This document shows positions 9,801 through 17,745 of a stretch of DNA of 64,000 bases, in pieces. Origin of the DNA: Hyphomicrobiales bacterium (GTDB taxonomy: Bacteria; Pseudomonadota; Alphaproteobacteria; Rhizobiales; Rhizobiaceae). The DNA lies in the NCBI GenBank assembly GCA_900470965.1, contig UCCS01000008.1, positions 90,512 to 154,511 on the forward strand, written 5' to 3'. Position numbers and translations under genes: made by a program. Position 1 is the first letter of the stretch, and every line of letters starts with the position of its first letter. The notes under the pieces were generated by a model, which was given only the letters and a program-made list of their open reading frames with translations, was not told the DNA's origin and made no database searches.

Positions 9801-12800
9801 ATCTGGCGCAGCTGGCTCTGCGTCCTCGTCCAGGCCTGAACGAGGCCCTGGGCAAAGCTTTCCGGCTGGCGATAGTGCTCCAGCGCCGTTTCGAGTTCGG
9901 CGCGTTCGGCGGCCGCAATGGTCCAGAAAGTCACGCTGACCTTTTCGCCGGCCGGCACGCGAAGCGTACGGCGCAGCGACACACAGGCATCCATGGTGAA
10001 GCCGTCCGTGCCCGACAGCTTGGCATCCGGATCGAACGCAGCGGCTTCGGTCAGGGTACGGCCCCGGCCGAGGAAGCGCATACGGTCAGTCTCATATTGC
10101 GTCGGGGCATTTTCGCCTGACGTATCGACGATAAGCTGCGCGATGGTGACATCGGGATCGGTCAGGCCGCGTTTCTGGCGTTCGACGACGATCGCGTCGC
10201 CGGCAGCGGCAATCTCGGTCTTCAGGAACATGCGGGCAAAGACCGGATGGCCGGTATCGACGACATCGAGTGTCGCGACCGGTTCCATATAGGAGGTCAC
10301 TTCGATGACGCGATCTTCAGTGCCGGTATTGGTGATCGTCAGACGGCGGCCTTCCGCATCGTGATCGCTCGCGACGAAGACTTCCATCTCGCTCGTCAGC
10401 TCACCGACGGTCTTGACGAATTCGGCCTTGTCGTCGCTGAAGCTGACGCGCACGTGTTCGTTGGCGATCGAGCGCGGCTCGGCCGTCGCAGACCACCATT
10501 CGTTGGATTCTGTATCCCGCAGGAAGATGAAGGAACCCCAACGGTCCTCGGTCGGATCGGCCCGCCACCGGTTGACGGAAAGGTTCTTCCAGCGGCTGTA
10601 GCCGGAACCCGTCGCTGTCAGCATGGTCGAATAGCGACCGTTGGACAGCAGCAGCAATTCGCGTTCGCGCGATGCCGGGTCTTCCAGGCGACGCACTTCC
10701 GGACGCATGAGGTCGCCCTGGATGGTAGCAGGCGCATCGGTTTCATGCTTGGCCGCCATGACAGGGATGTCGCGCGGTGCCTTTTCCTGCAGCAGCAGCT
10801 CGGCTGCCTCGATGACAGGATCAGCATGGAAAAGCTCACGCAGCATTCCATCGAAGGCGACGTTGGCGACGGCTGCAATCGACATACCGTGATGGTGCGC
10901 ATAGTAGTTATAGACCACGGCGCACTGCTTGCCCTCAGGCACACGGTTCGGCGTGAAGTCGACGGCATCATGGAAGCCATATATGCCAAGCGCGCCGACA
11001 GCCCTCAGCCTGTTGAGGTTTTCGAGTGCGGCGATCGGGTGATACTGGCTCGCCAGCAGCGAAGCGTAAGGCGCGATGACGGCGTTCTGGCCGAGACCAC
11101 GCTTCAGGCCGAGCGTCGGCACCCCAAAATTGCTGTACTGGTAGTTCATCTGGTGGTCGCGGGCATTGAAGGCCGCTTCCGAAATGCCCCACGGTGTGCC
11201 GAGCTTGCGGGCATAGTTCATCTGTTCGAGAACGATCAGGTTGTTGGTCTGGTTGAGAATACCTCCGCTGCGCTCCTGCATGACGAGCGGCGGCATCAGA
11301 TATTCGAACATCGAACCGGACCAGGAGACCAGCGCTCCCCGCGGGCCGACCGGGACGACGTGACGACCAAGCTTGTACCAATGCTCTGTCGGAAGGTCGC
11401 CCTTGGCGATGGAAAACAGGCTGGTCAGGCGTGCTTCCGAGGCAAGCAGGTCGTAGCAGGCCGCATCGACTTCCTCCGTCTCCACCCGGAAGCCGATCGA
11501 CAGCAACCGGCGCTCGGGCCGATAGAGGAAACTGAAATCCATGTCGAAAGCGATTTCGCGGGCGCGATTGCCGACGTGGATCAGCCGTTCGCTGATGGCA
11601 TCCACCTGCGAAGGATCGAAAGCCTTGTCGGTGAGATGAAGCTCGCAGGTTGCCACGAGCTTTTCCGCCCATTGGACGATCTCGTCGCTTTGCGCCGTCT
11701 TGACCTCTCGGTCGAGGCTGCCGGCAAGTTCGCGGATTTCGCGGGCCTGTCCGGCAAATCGCTCGATCAGGCCTGAGGAGAATTCCTTCTCCCGCTTGCC
11801 GGTGGCAACCGCTGTTTCGAGATCGGCGATCCGGCCATCGAGCCGATCGTGAAGGGATAGGACAGACTTGTCTTCTTCCCGAAGCTCGTTCAGCACCTCA
11901 CGAAGAATGGCCGCGACATCGCCAATGCCATCGAGATCCGTGTGAATGTGGGCAAGCGGAGCCTGCGCCCAGATGCGGCAGGCCGACGATACCGCAATCA
12001 GATGGCCGGCAAAATTACCGCTGTCGACCGATGACACATATCGGCGACCGAGCGGCTTCAGCGTGTCGGTATGATACCAGTTGAAGAGATGGCCGCGATA
12101 TTTCTCGAGCCTGTCGACGGTTTCGATCGTCTGCTCGATGCGCTTGACCGCATCCTCGAAGGAAATCCAACCGAAGCGGCGCGCCGAAATCACCGACAGA
12201 AGGTAGACGCCGATATTGGTCGGCGAGGTACGCATGGCGACGACGGCATGCGGCGTCTGCTGGACATTGTCCGGCGGCAGGTAATGCTGGCCGGGGACCA
12301 CGAAGTGGTCGAAATAGCGCCACGTACGCCTTGCGATCTTGCGCAATTCGTTGCGGACATTGTCGGGCACATCGAGCCGGTCTTCGGTTTCCGCCGTCTG
12401 ACTCACCGTCCAGGCGATAGCCGGCGAGAGGACCCACAAAATAACGAAGGGAAGGCCGACCATCCAGGCGCTGTCGCCGGAGGAAATGACGAAAAGCAAT
12501 GCCAGGACGGCGAGCACCGGAGCCCGCCACATGACTTTGTAATGGCCGAGGATGGTCGTCTGAGCCATGGCCTGGGCGCTTGCGGCGGTGCGCCACTGCA
12601 GCATCAGCTCGCGGCTGACGAACAGGCGGTAGAGCGAGCGGATAATGGCGTCGGCCATGACGCAGGCGGTGTCGGCGATGAAGACGATGCGCATCGCCAC
12701 CTGGGCGTTGGCATTCTCAATATCTTTCCAGACAGTATGCAGATGTGCCTGCAGGATGATGTCGCTGGTGCGCGGGATGATGCCGTTGATCAGCGACAGG

Positions 12801-15334
12801 GTCGGTGCGACGAACAGGCTGAAGATCAAGAGGATCTGCCAGATGAGCGCGCCGAGCGGGTCCATCCAGTACCAGCCGAGCACGGATGCCAGGAACCAGG
12901 CGATCGGCGTCAGCGAGCGGCGCAGATTGTCGAACATCTTCCAGCAGCCGAGCGCAGTGACACCACGGCGATCGTCGAAGATGTAAGGCAGAAGCTGCCA
13001 GTCGCCTCGCGCCCAGCGATGCTGGCGCGAGACTTCCACTTCGTAGCGGATCGGAAAGTCCTCGACCAGTTCACAGTCCGTCACCAGTGCGCAACGCGCC
13101 ATCGAGCCTTCAAGCAGGTCGTGGCTGAGAACCGAGTTTTCCTTGATCCGTCCCTTCAGCGACGCTTCGAAGGCATCGACGTGATAGAGACCTTTGCCGG
13201 TGAAGGTGCCTTCGCCGGTGATGTCCTGATAGACGTCGGAGACGGCAAAGACATAAGGATCGAGGCCGCGGTTGACCGAGAAGACGCGCTGGAAGGTCGA
13301 TGCATCCTTGCCTGTCGTCAGCGACGGCGTCACACGGGGCTGAAGCACGCCGTAGCCATCGACCACCCGCTGTTTCCTGGCGTCGAAGACCGGGCGATTG
13401 ATCGGATGATGCAGCTTGCCGACAAGCTTGGTCACGGTGTCGCGGACGACACGCGTGTCGCTGTCGAGCGTCATGACATATTTCACGTCCTGCGGCACGG
13501 CATCGGCGCCTGGCAGGAAACTCGTATTCGGCTCGCCGCGCAGCAGCATGTTGAGCTCGTGCAGCTTGCCGCGCTTGCGCTCCCAGCCCATCCAGGCGCC
13601 TTCGGCGGGATTATACTGGCGGCGGCGATGCAGCAGATAGAAGCGTTGCTTGCCGTCCTCGGCGTAACGTGCCTCCAGATTGGCGATCTTGCTCAATGCA
13701 TACTCGAGCACTTCGAGATCGCGGGCGCTCTGTTCTTCCTGCGCGTCCGGCCAATCGCTCAACAGCGCGTAGTAGATTTCGCCGCGCGCATTGGCGAGAT
13801 AATGGACCTCAAGATTGCGAACGAGCTCATCGACATGTTCGCGCTTGCCGATCAGGCAAGGGATGGTGACGAGCGTGCGGGCTTCCGCAGGCAGGCCCTT
13901 CTTGAATTCATAGCCGACAAGACGGTCGGGCGTGATGAAGAAGGTGGCGAAGAAGTTGAAGAGGCCGGTCGCGCCTTCGGATGCTGGAAGCGCGAACATC
14001 AGCAGCAGCACGATCGTCGCAAAAAGCGGCATGCCGGCATCGACAAAAATCGCGTCGGTGATGACGAGCGCCAGCAGCGTCAGCAAGAGAACCGGCACGG
14101 CGATCGCCAGCCAGTTCAGCTCGCGGATTACGCGCATGAACCGCAGGCCAAGCGTCGGCCGGAAGCCGATCTCAGACTCCAGCGCCGGACGCCCGTTGCC
14201 GACGAAATAATAGCCGACATTGCCAGCGGAGGAAGATGGATCCTGGCTTCCTGCCTTTGCGCGGTCAGCCAGGCGCACGGCCGCCTCGGCGATATCCATT
14301 TCCGTCTTGTCGGAGCGCTTGGCAAGCTTTTCGATCTGGCGGCGGTAGCTGTTGCGGGAGCCGGAATCGAGCTCGGCATAATCCGTCTGCTGCCAGAGCA
14401 GCTTGTCGATCGTGCTGACCTCTTCGACCCATTCGGACCAGTCGGTGTCGTTTATCTCGCGCAGGCTCTTGATGATGCTGCCCATCAGCGTATTGGCCGC
14501 GCCAAGACGCACCTGCTCGGCCGACATCACCGTTTCGGCATCGGTCCCCTTTGCCGCGAGCTTGGCCTCCAGCCAGCTCAGCGCAGCTTCGGTCGGTTCC
14601 AGCGCGTTACGCAGGCGATAATGCAGCTGGGTGACGAAGGTCGTGTCATCGAGATTGGCAACAAGCGTCTCCAGGAAACCGGCGGACCCGGCATCACCGA
14701 GCGCAATCGCCTGGGTGGCCGCTGTATTGGCGCTGGTGCGCATTTCGCGGCTCTTGTCGACATGCGTCGCAACATGGCGAAGATTGTCGATCAGCACGTA
14801 GCGCACGAGCGAGGGCAGCGCCCAGAGTTCGCCGATGCGCAGCGTCTCCCTGTCCTGGAAGCCTTCCGTGACCGCGGCCATACCAGCATTGCTGATATTG
14901 CTATGGGCATGCGCCATGTAGAGCCAGGCAAGCGCCAGCGTGCGCGGCACTTCCGTTCCATCAAGCTTGATCTTGCGCAGTTCGCGATAGAATTTCTTCG
15001 GAAAGTCACGACGGACTTCCTGGATGGCCTCCTCGACGATGTAGTGGTTGTCGAGCAGCCATTCGGTCGCCGGCGTGATGCTCTCGCCCGCATCGACATC
15101 GGCGGCAGCAGCGCGATAGACCCTAAGGATCTCGGCTTCGTTCTCCCGGTGCCGCTGGAAGAAATCGAAATTCTTGAAACTCGCCACGTCAAGCGCGCGG
15201 TTTTCCGCAAACTGCGCGGCCTTTACCCTCAGCTGATCATTCGACAGGAGAGCGGCGCGGATGCCGAAATCGGGATCAGCGGCGGTTGCATGAACATTCG
15301 CGCCCGAAGCGCCCGTAATATTTTGAGAGGACAT
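6839..15334 (-). CDS. ndvB: Cyclic beta-1,2-glucan synthase
   Basis: A 2831-residue inner-membrane enzyme that makes cyclic beta-1,2-glucans from UDP-glucose, the periplasmic osmoprotectant and host-interaction glucans of rhizobia, Agrobacterium and Brucella (NdvB, ChvB, Cgs). The length matches the family. A soluble N-terminal region of about 400 residues is followed by membrane segments near residues 410-470, 815-860 and 945-980. Between them lies the GT84 glycosyltransferase core, with DSDTR near residue 622 and QHRWARGDWQ near 771. The large C-terminal part is the GH94-type phosphorylase-like region that controls chain length. The frame is intact. The usual exporter gene ndvA is not adjacent in this window. 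The ATG at 15334 has AGAAGAGAA upstream. Confidence 0.97.
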   Translation of the reverse strand: MSSQNITGASGANVHATAADPDFGIRAALLSNDQLRVKAAQFAENRALDVASFKNFDFFQRHRENEAEILRVYRAAAADVDAGESITPATEWLLDNHYIVEEAIQEVRRDFPKKFYRELRKIKLDGTEVPRTLALAWLYMAHAHSNISNAGMAAVTEGFQDRETLRIGELWALPSLVRYVLIDNLRHVATHVDKSREMRTSANTAATQAIALGDAGSAGFLETLVANLDDTTFVTQLHYRLRNALEPTEAALSWLEAKLAAKGTDAETVMSAEQVRLGAANTLMGSIIKSLREINDTDWSEWVEEVSTIDKLLWQQTDYAELDSGSRNSYRRQIEKLAKRSDKTEMDIAEAAVRLADRAKAGSQDPSSSAGNVGYYFVGNGRPALESEIGFRPTLGLRFMRVIRELNWLAIAVPVLLLTLLALVITDAIFVDAGMPLFATIVLLLMFALPASEGATGLFNFFATFFITPDRLVGYEFKKGLPAEARTLVTIPCLIGKREHVDELVRNLEVHYLANARGEIYYALLSDWPDAQEEQSARDLEVLEYALSKIANLEARYAEDGKQRFYLLHRRRQYNPAEGAWMGWERKRGKLHELNMLLRGEPNTSFLPGADAVPQDVKYVMTLDSDTRVVRDTVTKLVGKLHHPINRPVFDARKQRVVDGYGVLQPRVTPSLTTGKDASTFQRVFSVNRGLDPYVFAVSDVYQDITGEGTFTGKGLYHVDAFEASLKGRIKENSVLSHDLLEGSMARCALVTDCELVEDFPIRYEVEVSRQHRWARGDWQLLPYIFDDRRGVTALGCWKMFDNLRRSLTPIAWFLASVLGWYWMDPLGALIWQILLIFSLFVAPTLSLINGIIPRTSDIILQAHLHTVWKDIENANAQVAMRIVFIADTACVMADAIIRSLYRLFVSRELMLQWRTAASAQAMAQTTILGHYKVMWRAPVLAVLALLFVISSGDSAWMVGLPFVILWVLSPAIAWTVSQTAETEDRLDVPDNVRNELRKIARRTWRYFDHFVVPGQHYLPPDNVQQTPHAVVAMRTSPTNIGVYLLSVISARRFGWISFEDAVKRIEQTIETVDRLEKYRGHLFNWYHTDTLKPLGRRYVSSVDSGNFAGHLIAVSSACRIWAQAPLAHIHTDLDGIGDVAAILREVLNELREEDKSVLSLHDRLDGRIADLETAVATGKREKEFSSGLIERFAGQAREIRELAGSLDREVKTAQSDEIVQWAEKLVATCELHLTDKAFDPSQVDAISERLIHVGNRAREIAFDMDFSFLYRPERRLLSIGFRVETEEVDAACYDLLASEARLTSLFSIAKGDLPTEHWYKLGRHVVPVGPRGALVSWSGSMFEYLMPPLVMQERSGGILNQTNNLIVLEQMNYARKLGTPWGISEAAFNARDHQMNYQYSNFGVPTLGLKRGLGQNAVIAPYASLLASQYHPIAALENLNRLRAVGALGIYGFHDAVDFTPNRVPEGKQCAVVYNYYAHHHGMSIAAVANVAFDGMLRELFHADPVIEAAELLLQEKAPRDIPVMAAKHETDAPATIQGDLMRPEVRRLEDPASRERELLLLSNGRYSTMLTATGSGYSRWKNLSVNRWRADPTEDRWGSFIFLRDTESNEWWSATAEPRSIANEHVRVSFSDDKAEFVKTVGELTSEMEVFVASDHDAEGRRLTITNTGTEDRVIEVTSYMEPVATLDVVDTGHPVFARMFLKTEIAAAGDAIVVERQKRGLTDPDVTIAQLIVDTSGENAPTQYETDRMRFLGRGRTLTEAAAFDPDAKLSGTDGFTMDACVSLRRTLRVPAGEKVSVTFWTIAAAERAELETALEHYRQPESFAQGLVQAWTRTQSQLRQIGVNSKEAAAYQRFARYIIYPDMALRADSKAVREGLKSQSVLWGATLSGDAPLMTLRITDELGTDLVKELLRAQGLLQSRGVEVDLVIFNERAGEAAAEMQRTIDQLCDAARHASEIAGIQRNIYVLRKDLTTPEAYGAIIAASRVVLRGRDGSLIDQLQKARSVAGSPALLGQWGDSTLVPRMVRGTAEPVQADGGDLAFWNGYGGFAADGSEYVVRLSGGEQTPQPWVNIMANDSFGFHVSAEGAAFTWSQNSRDHQLTPWTNDMVTNRPGEAFYLKDLDRGSVIVPYASLAQRSDTRFEARHGLGYSVFSTVQDDIALEVAQTLHMEKSVKLTQLRIRNDAGETRKLRLYGYAEWILGNNPTKSKPFIISSYDSTSGAVFASNPFSVSFGTRVAAFAASETPSSVSTSRREFIGRHGTIQQPRTVSAGSRLSNALDLDGDPAAAMAFDLTIAPGEVRDICFYMGDAASQEDAAALIAEIRSVSFEAVLGQTRDFWKNFTGKTRVSTPDQRLDFMVNSWLPYQTYGCRIMARTAFYQSSGAWNLRDQLQDSLAFLLHSPEIARKQILDTGRRQFPEGDFQHWWLADSGAGVRTNISDDPVWLAYAVDQYCTATGDAAIMDEMLPFVEGAQLSPGQYDAFLQPRISDTTASLYEHAALGLDLAIKRTGVNGLPLMMSGDWCDKMDRVGMAGRGESVWLGWFLAGALRRFIAYAEARGDTKRVSHWTTHLGELKEAIETAGWDGEYYRRGYYDNGAPLGSSQSEEDKIDSIAQSWSVLSGEGNPERSDMAMKAVLGKLVDEEGKFIRLLTPPFVKPVNDPGVIKAYPPGVRENGGQYTHAATWAVLALARMGRAEDAWRAFEMLNPINHSLDKSSADVYRIEPYVIAGDVYGEGALKGRGGWSWYTGSAGWLYRVAVEGILGIRSENGRLHVKPVLPAGWNGFSAELDLPSGKYQVSVSKVDANRCSVTINGTALDDLSEGYLLAAK

Positions 15335-15674
15335 AGTGTTTTCTCTTCTACTGGGTTCGTGTCCGGCCGATGCATTCTTGCAGAACTGGATGCGAGAAGG
15401 GGCACGAGCGTTTCGAATTGGGCATCTTCATTGCTTTTGAGCGGGAGTTTACATTCAAACGTGGATTGTTCGAAATGGCGGATAGTGGTCAATAGCGGCC
15501 GCAAAATGAACGGACGATTAATCGAACGGTTGGCCGGGTAAAATGAACCCATATCGGCATGCCGCCGCGTCCATCGCCGCCTCTGAAAATGCAATCGACC
15601 AGGCGGAGCCACGGTGGCTTCGCCTGGTCGAATATCTGTTCGTGCTGTGGATTTAGGCTGTCAGCCGGACGCTT
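15335..15674. other. Intergenic region between ndvB and the flavohemoglobin remnant
   Basis: This 340-base stretch should contain the ndvB promoter on the minus strand. The only structure seen is the long hairpin at 15596-15630. No open frame of interest was found. Confidence 0.4.
15596..15630. terminator. Long near-perfect hairpin
   Basis: Arms of 17 bases, CGACCAGGCGGAGCCAC and GTGGCTTCGCCTGGTCG, with a single-base loop. One position is G-U when read as plus-strand RNA and A-C as minus-strand RNA. It lies 44 bases beyond the stop of the minus-strand flavohemoglobin remnant, so it may be that gene's old terminator, but the pairing favours plus-strand RNA. No clear T run follows on the plus strand. 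Confidence 0.5.
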
Positions 15675-16083
15675 TTAGGCCGCCAGCAATTGATCGGCCG
15701 GGCCGAAGAATTCATAATGGATGCGATCACTCGAAACGCCAAGCGTCCGCAGATCACTGACCATCGACCGCAAGAAGGGCTTTGGACCGCAAATATAGAA
15801 GTTTGCCGTATCGATCGGCGTATTTGCTTCCAGCCATCCTCTGGTGATGAAACCATCCTCGTCGTGAGAAAAACCGGCAACATCCCTGGCGGCGGGCTCG
15901 CTGTAAAAGGTGCTGACCGATACCCGACCGTGCCGCTGGGCAAGCGAGCGGACATGCTTGTCCATCGCGTGCGTCGAGCTGTTCATCGCTCCGTGAACGA
16001 AATGGGCTTCGACATCAGGATAGTCGCCGGCGATCGCCTCCAGCATACTGACCATCGGCGTGAGGCCCACGCCGCCTGACAAA
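15675..16083 (-). pseudogene. hmp: Flavohemoglobin (Hmp) C-terminal remnant
   Basis: About 136 residues match only the NAD(P)-binding reductase end of flavohemoglobin. They start at LSGGVGLTPMVSMLEAIAGD, continue through HFVHGAMNSSTHAMDKHV and FYICGPKPFLRSMVSDLRTLG, and end with HYEFFGPADQL. A full Hmp has about 400 residues. The haem-globin domain and the FAD-binding part are absent, so nitric-oxide dioxygenase activity is not possible. The recognisable homology stops abruptly at about 16083, some 50 bases from the start of the divergent NsrR-like gene. The open frame continues upstream to 16154 with unrelated residues, overlapping that gene. This looks like an internal deletion that removed the front two thirds in place. 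Confidence 0.8.
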
Positions 16084-16134
16084 CAGAACCATTTCGCTGG
16101 TTGGCTCCTTTTTGGGCGTTTTGACGCAGGTGCC

Positions 16135-16554
16135 ATGAAGCTCACACGGTACACCGACCATGCGATCCGCGTGATGATTTACCTCGGATCACACGAGGGA
16201 GAGATCTCGTCCATCAAGGAGGTCGCTGACGCCTATGAAATCTCCCAGAACCATCTGATGAAGGTGGTTCAGGATCTGGCGAAAGCCGGTTTCGTGGAAT
16301 CGATCAGGGGTAGAAACGGCGGAATCCGGCTCGGCCGTCCGGCCGCCTCCATCAATCTCGGTCGCCTGCTCAGACATACTGAGGGCCTTGACGATATTCT
16401 CGAATGCTCTTCCTGTTCCATCAGAGCCGGCTGCGGCATGCCGCCCATCCTGCGAGAGGCGACGGCCGCTTTTGTCGGCGTCTTCGATCGGTATAGCGTC
16501 GCCGACATCATAGAACGGAAAGACGTGCTGAGAACTCTCTTTGCCGCAGCATAG
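16135..16554 (+). CDS. nsrR: Rrf2 family regulator, NsrR-like
   Basis: A 139-residue Rrf2 protein. The winged helix spans about residues 1-80 (MKLTRYTDHAIRVMIYLGSH, SIKEVADAYEISQNHLMKVV, GRNGGIRLGRPAASINLG). The cluster-binding loop has three cysteines in ECSSCSIRAGC (C-x2-C-x5-C), as expected for an iron-sulphur Rrf2 regulator. Adjacency to a flavohemoglobin remnant points to NsrR, the nitric-oxide-sensing repressor that commonly controls hmp. RirA or IscR are less likely from the cysteine spacing and context. The ATG at 16135 is chosen because it gives the standard N-terminus. Its original target next door is now broken, so it may control other genes. Confidence 0.8.
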   Translation: MKLTRYTDHAIRVMIYLGSHEGEISSIKEVADAYEISQNHLMKVVQDLAKAGFVESIRGRNGGIRLGRPAASINLGRLLRHTEGLDDILECSSCSIRAGCGMPPILREATAAFVGVFDRYSVADIIERKDVLRTLFAAA

Positions 16555-16583
16555 GCTGTAGACTGCCGAAAGGCTGTCAGCTT

Positions 16584-17603
16584 TCAGGTGCTTCCGCGCA
16601 TCTCGACATGCGGCTCGATCAACAGATGACGAGCCTCTTCGCGGCCATCAATCCTACCGAGCAGCGTCTCCGCCGCTGTTCTGCCGAGTGCCGCGGCGTT
16701 CTGGTCCACGCTGGTCAGGCCGACGAGGGGAATGGCCGCCATCGGCGAATTGTCGTAGCCGATGATGGCGAGGTCCTCCGGAACCCGGATGCCGTTCATG
16801 CGCGCGGCATTGATGAGGGGCACGGCATCGAGATCGGACCAGACGAAGACCGCACGGGGGCGATCCTCTAAGGCCAGGAAATCATTGATTGCCGCCCGAC
16901 GGTCAGCGCCTACCGACGGCAGGCGGATGATGCGGCCTTCGAGCCCCGCCGCCTTCGCGCCATCCAGGTACCCTTTCTCGCGCTGCAGGGCGACGATGGT
17001 CGGCGGCGAGTCGCCAAGATCGTAGCCGAGCATTGCGATGTCCCGATAGCCGCACTGCAAGGCGGCTTCGACTGCCAGATAAGCGCCCCTGTGGTCATCG
17101 GAATTGACGGTGTCGTAGGTCTGGGCATGCGGCTCGTGATGGGCGATGACCGCGATCGGAATTTGCCGCGCATAGAGCTCAAGGATTTTGCCCGAGATTC
17201 GCGGAGCGATGATCAACACGCCATCCATACGGTTATCGATCATCGATTCGATCATCGAAGCCTCGATCGGACTTGTCGAGCGGCCGATCCCGATCAACGC
17301 CTTGAAGCCGCTTTCCGCCAGCGTGGCGTTGGCCTCCTCGATGACGCCCGCCAGGAACGGGTTCGACAGTTCGATCACCAAGACGCCGACCGTCTGCGTG
17401 CGGCCACGCATGGCGCGGGCTGCGACAGAAGGTCGGTAATTCAGCTTTTCAATCGAGATCTCGACCTTCGTACGCAGGACTTCGCTGACGCCGTAAGCGT
17501 TGCGAAGGACCTTGGATACCGCAGCGACGGAGACGCCGGCATCCAGCGCCACATCGCGGATCGTAACCCTGTCCCTCGTCGCGTTAACGGTTTGATTTTT
17601 CAT
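16584..17603 (-). CDS. LacI family transcriptional regulator
   Basis: A 339-residue LacI/GalR repressor. The N-terminal HTH (residues about 12-65) reads VTIRDVALDAGVSVAAVSKV and ends with the hinge NYRPSVAARAMRG. The rest is the type 1 periplasmic-binding-like effector domain with VGVLVIELSNPFLAGVIEEA, DGVLIIAPR and IIGYDNSPMAAI. It is divergent from the GH78 rhamnosidase, so it most likely represses the rhamnoside module in response to a sugar. The ATG at 17603 is preferred: GAGG lies about ten bases upstream, and a longer in-frame extension to 17921 has no family resemblance. Confidence 0.92.
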   Translation of the reverse strand: MKNQTVNATRDRVTIRDVALDAGVSVAAVSKVLRNAYGVSEVLRTKVEISIEKLNYRPSVAARAMRGRTQTVGVLVIELSNPFLAGVIEEANATLAESGFKALIGIGRSTSPIEASMIESMIDNRMDGVLIIAPRISGKILELYARQIPIAVIAHHEPHAQTYDTVNSDDHRGAYLAVEAALQCGYRDIAMLGYDLGDSPPTIVALQREKGYLDGAKAAGLEGRIIRLPSVGADRRAAINDFLALEDRPRAVFVWSDLDAVPLINAARMNGIRVPEDLAIIGYDNSPMAAIPLVGLTSVDQNAAALGRTAAETLLGRIDGREEARHLLIEPHVEMRGST

Positions 17604-17670
17604 TCCAAATTGCCTCACTCTCAAGTGTTGGGAAATTATAGGCACAAAACCTCTTGCGCGGCAATTGATA

Positions 17671-17688
17671 ATGTAGAATGATATACAT
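17671..17688. promoter_or_regulatory. Possible operator between LacI gene and rhamnosidase
   Basis: The inverted repeat ATGTA-N8-TACAT lies in the 142-base divergent region between the LacI-type gene and the rhamnosidase gene. It also overlaps an imperfect direct repeat (GAATGATATACA and GAACGATACACA). It is weaker than the CG-centred palindromes typical of LacI operators, so this is only a candidate. Confidence 0.25.
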
Positions 17689-17745
17689 AGAACGATACAC
17701 ACTGAGCGACCGCTTGAGGAGATTGGCGGTTGAGGGAGGCTCCAA

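Noticed and set aside
10247-11776. Plus-strand open frame of 509 codons
   Set aside because: Also antisense to ndvB, with no recognisable motif or ribosome site.
12071-15541. Plus-strand open frame of 1156 codons
   Set aside because: It is antisense to ndvB, has a histidine/arginine/glutamine-rich composition typical of GC-rich shadow frames and shows no domain.
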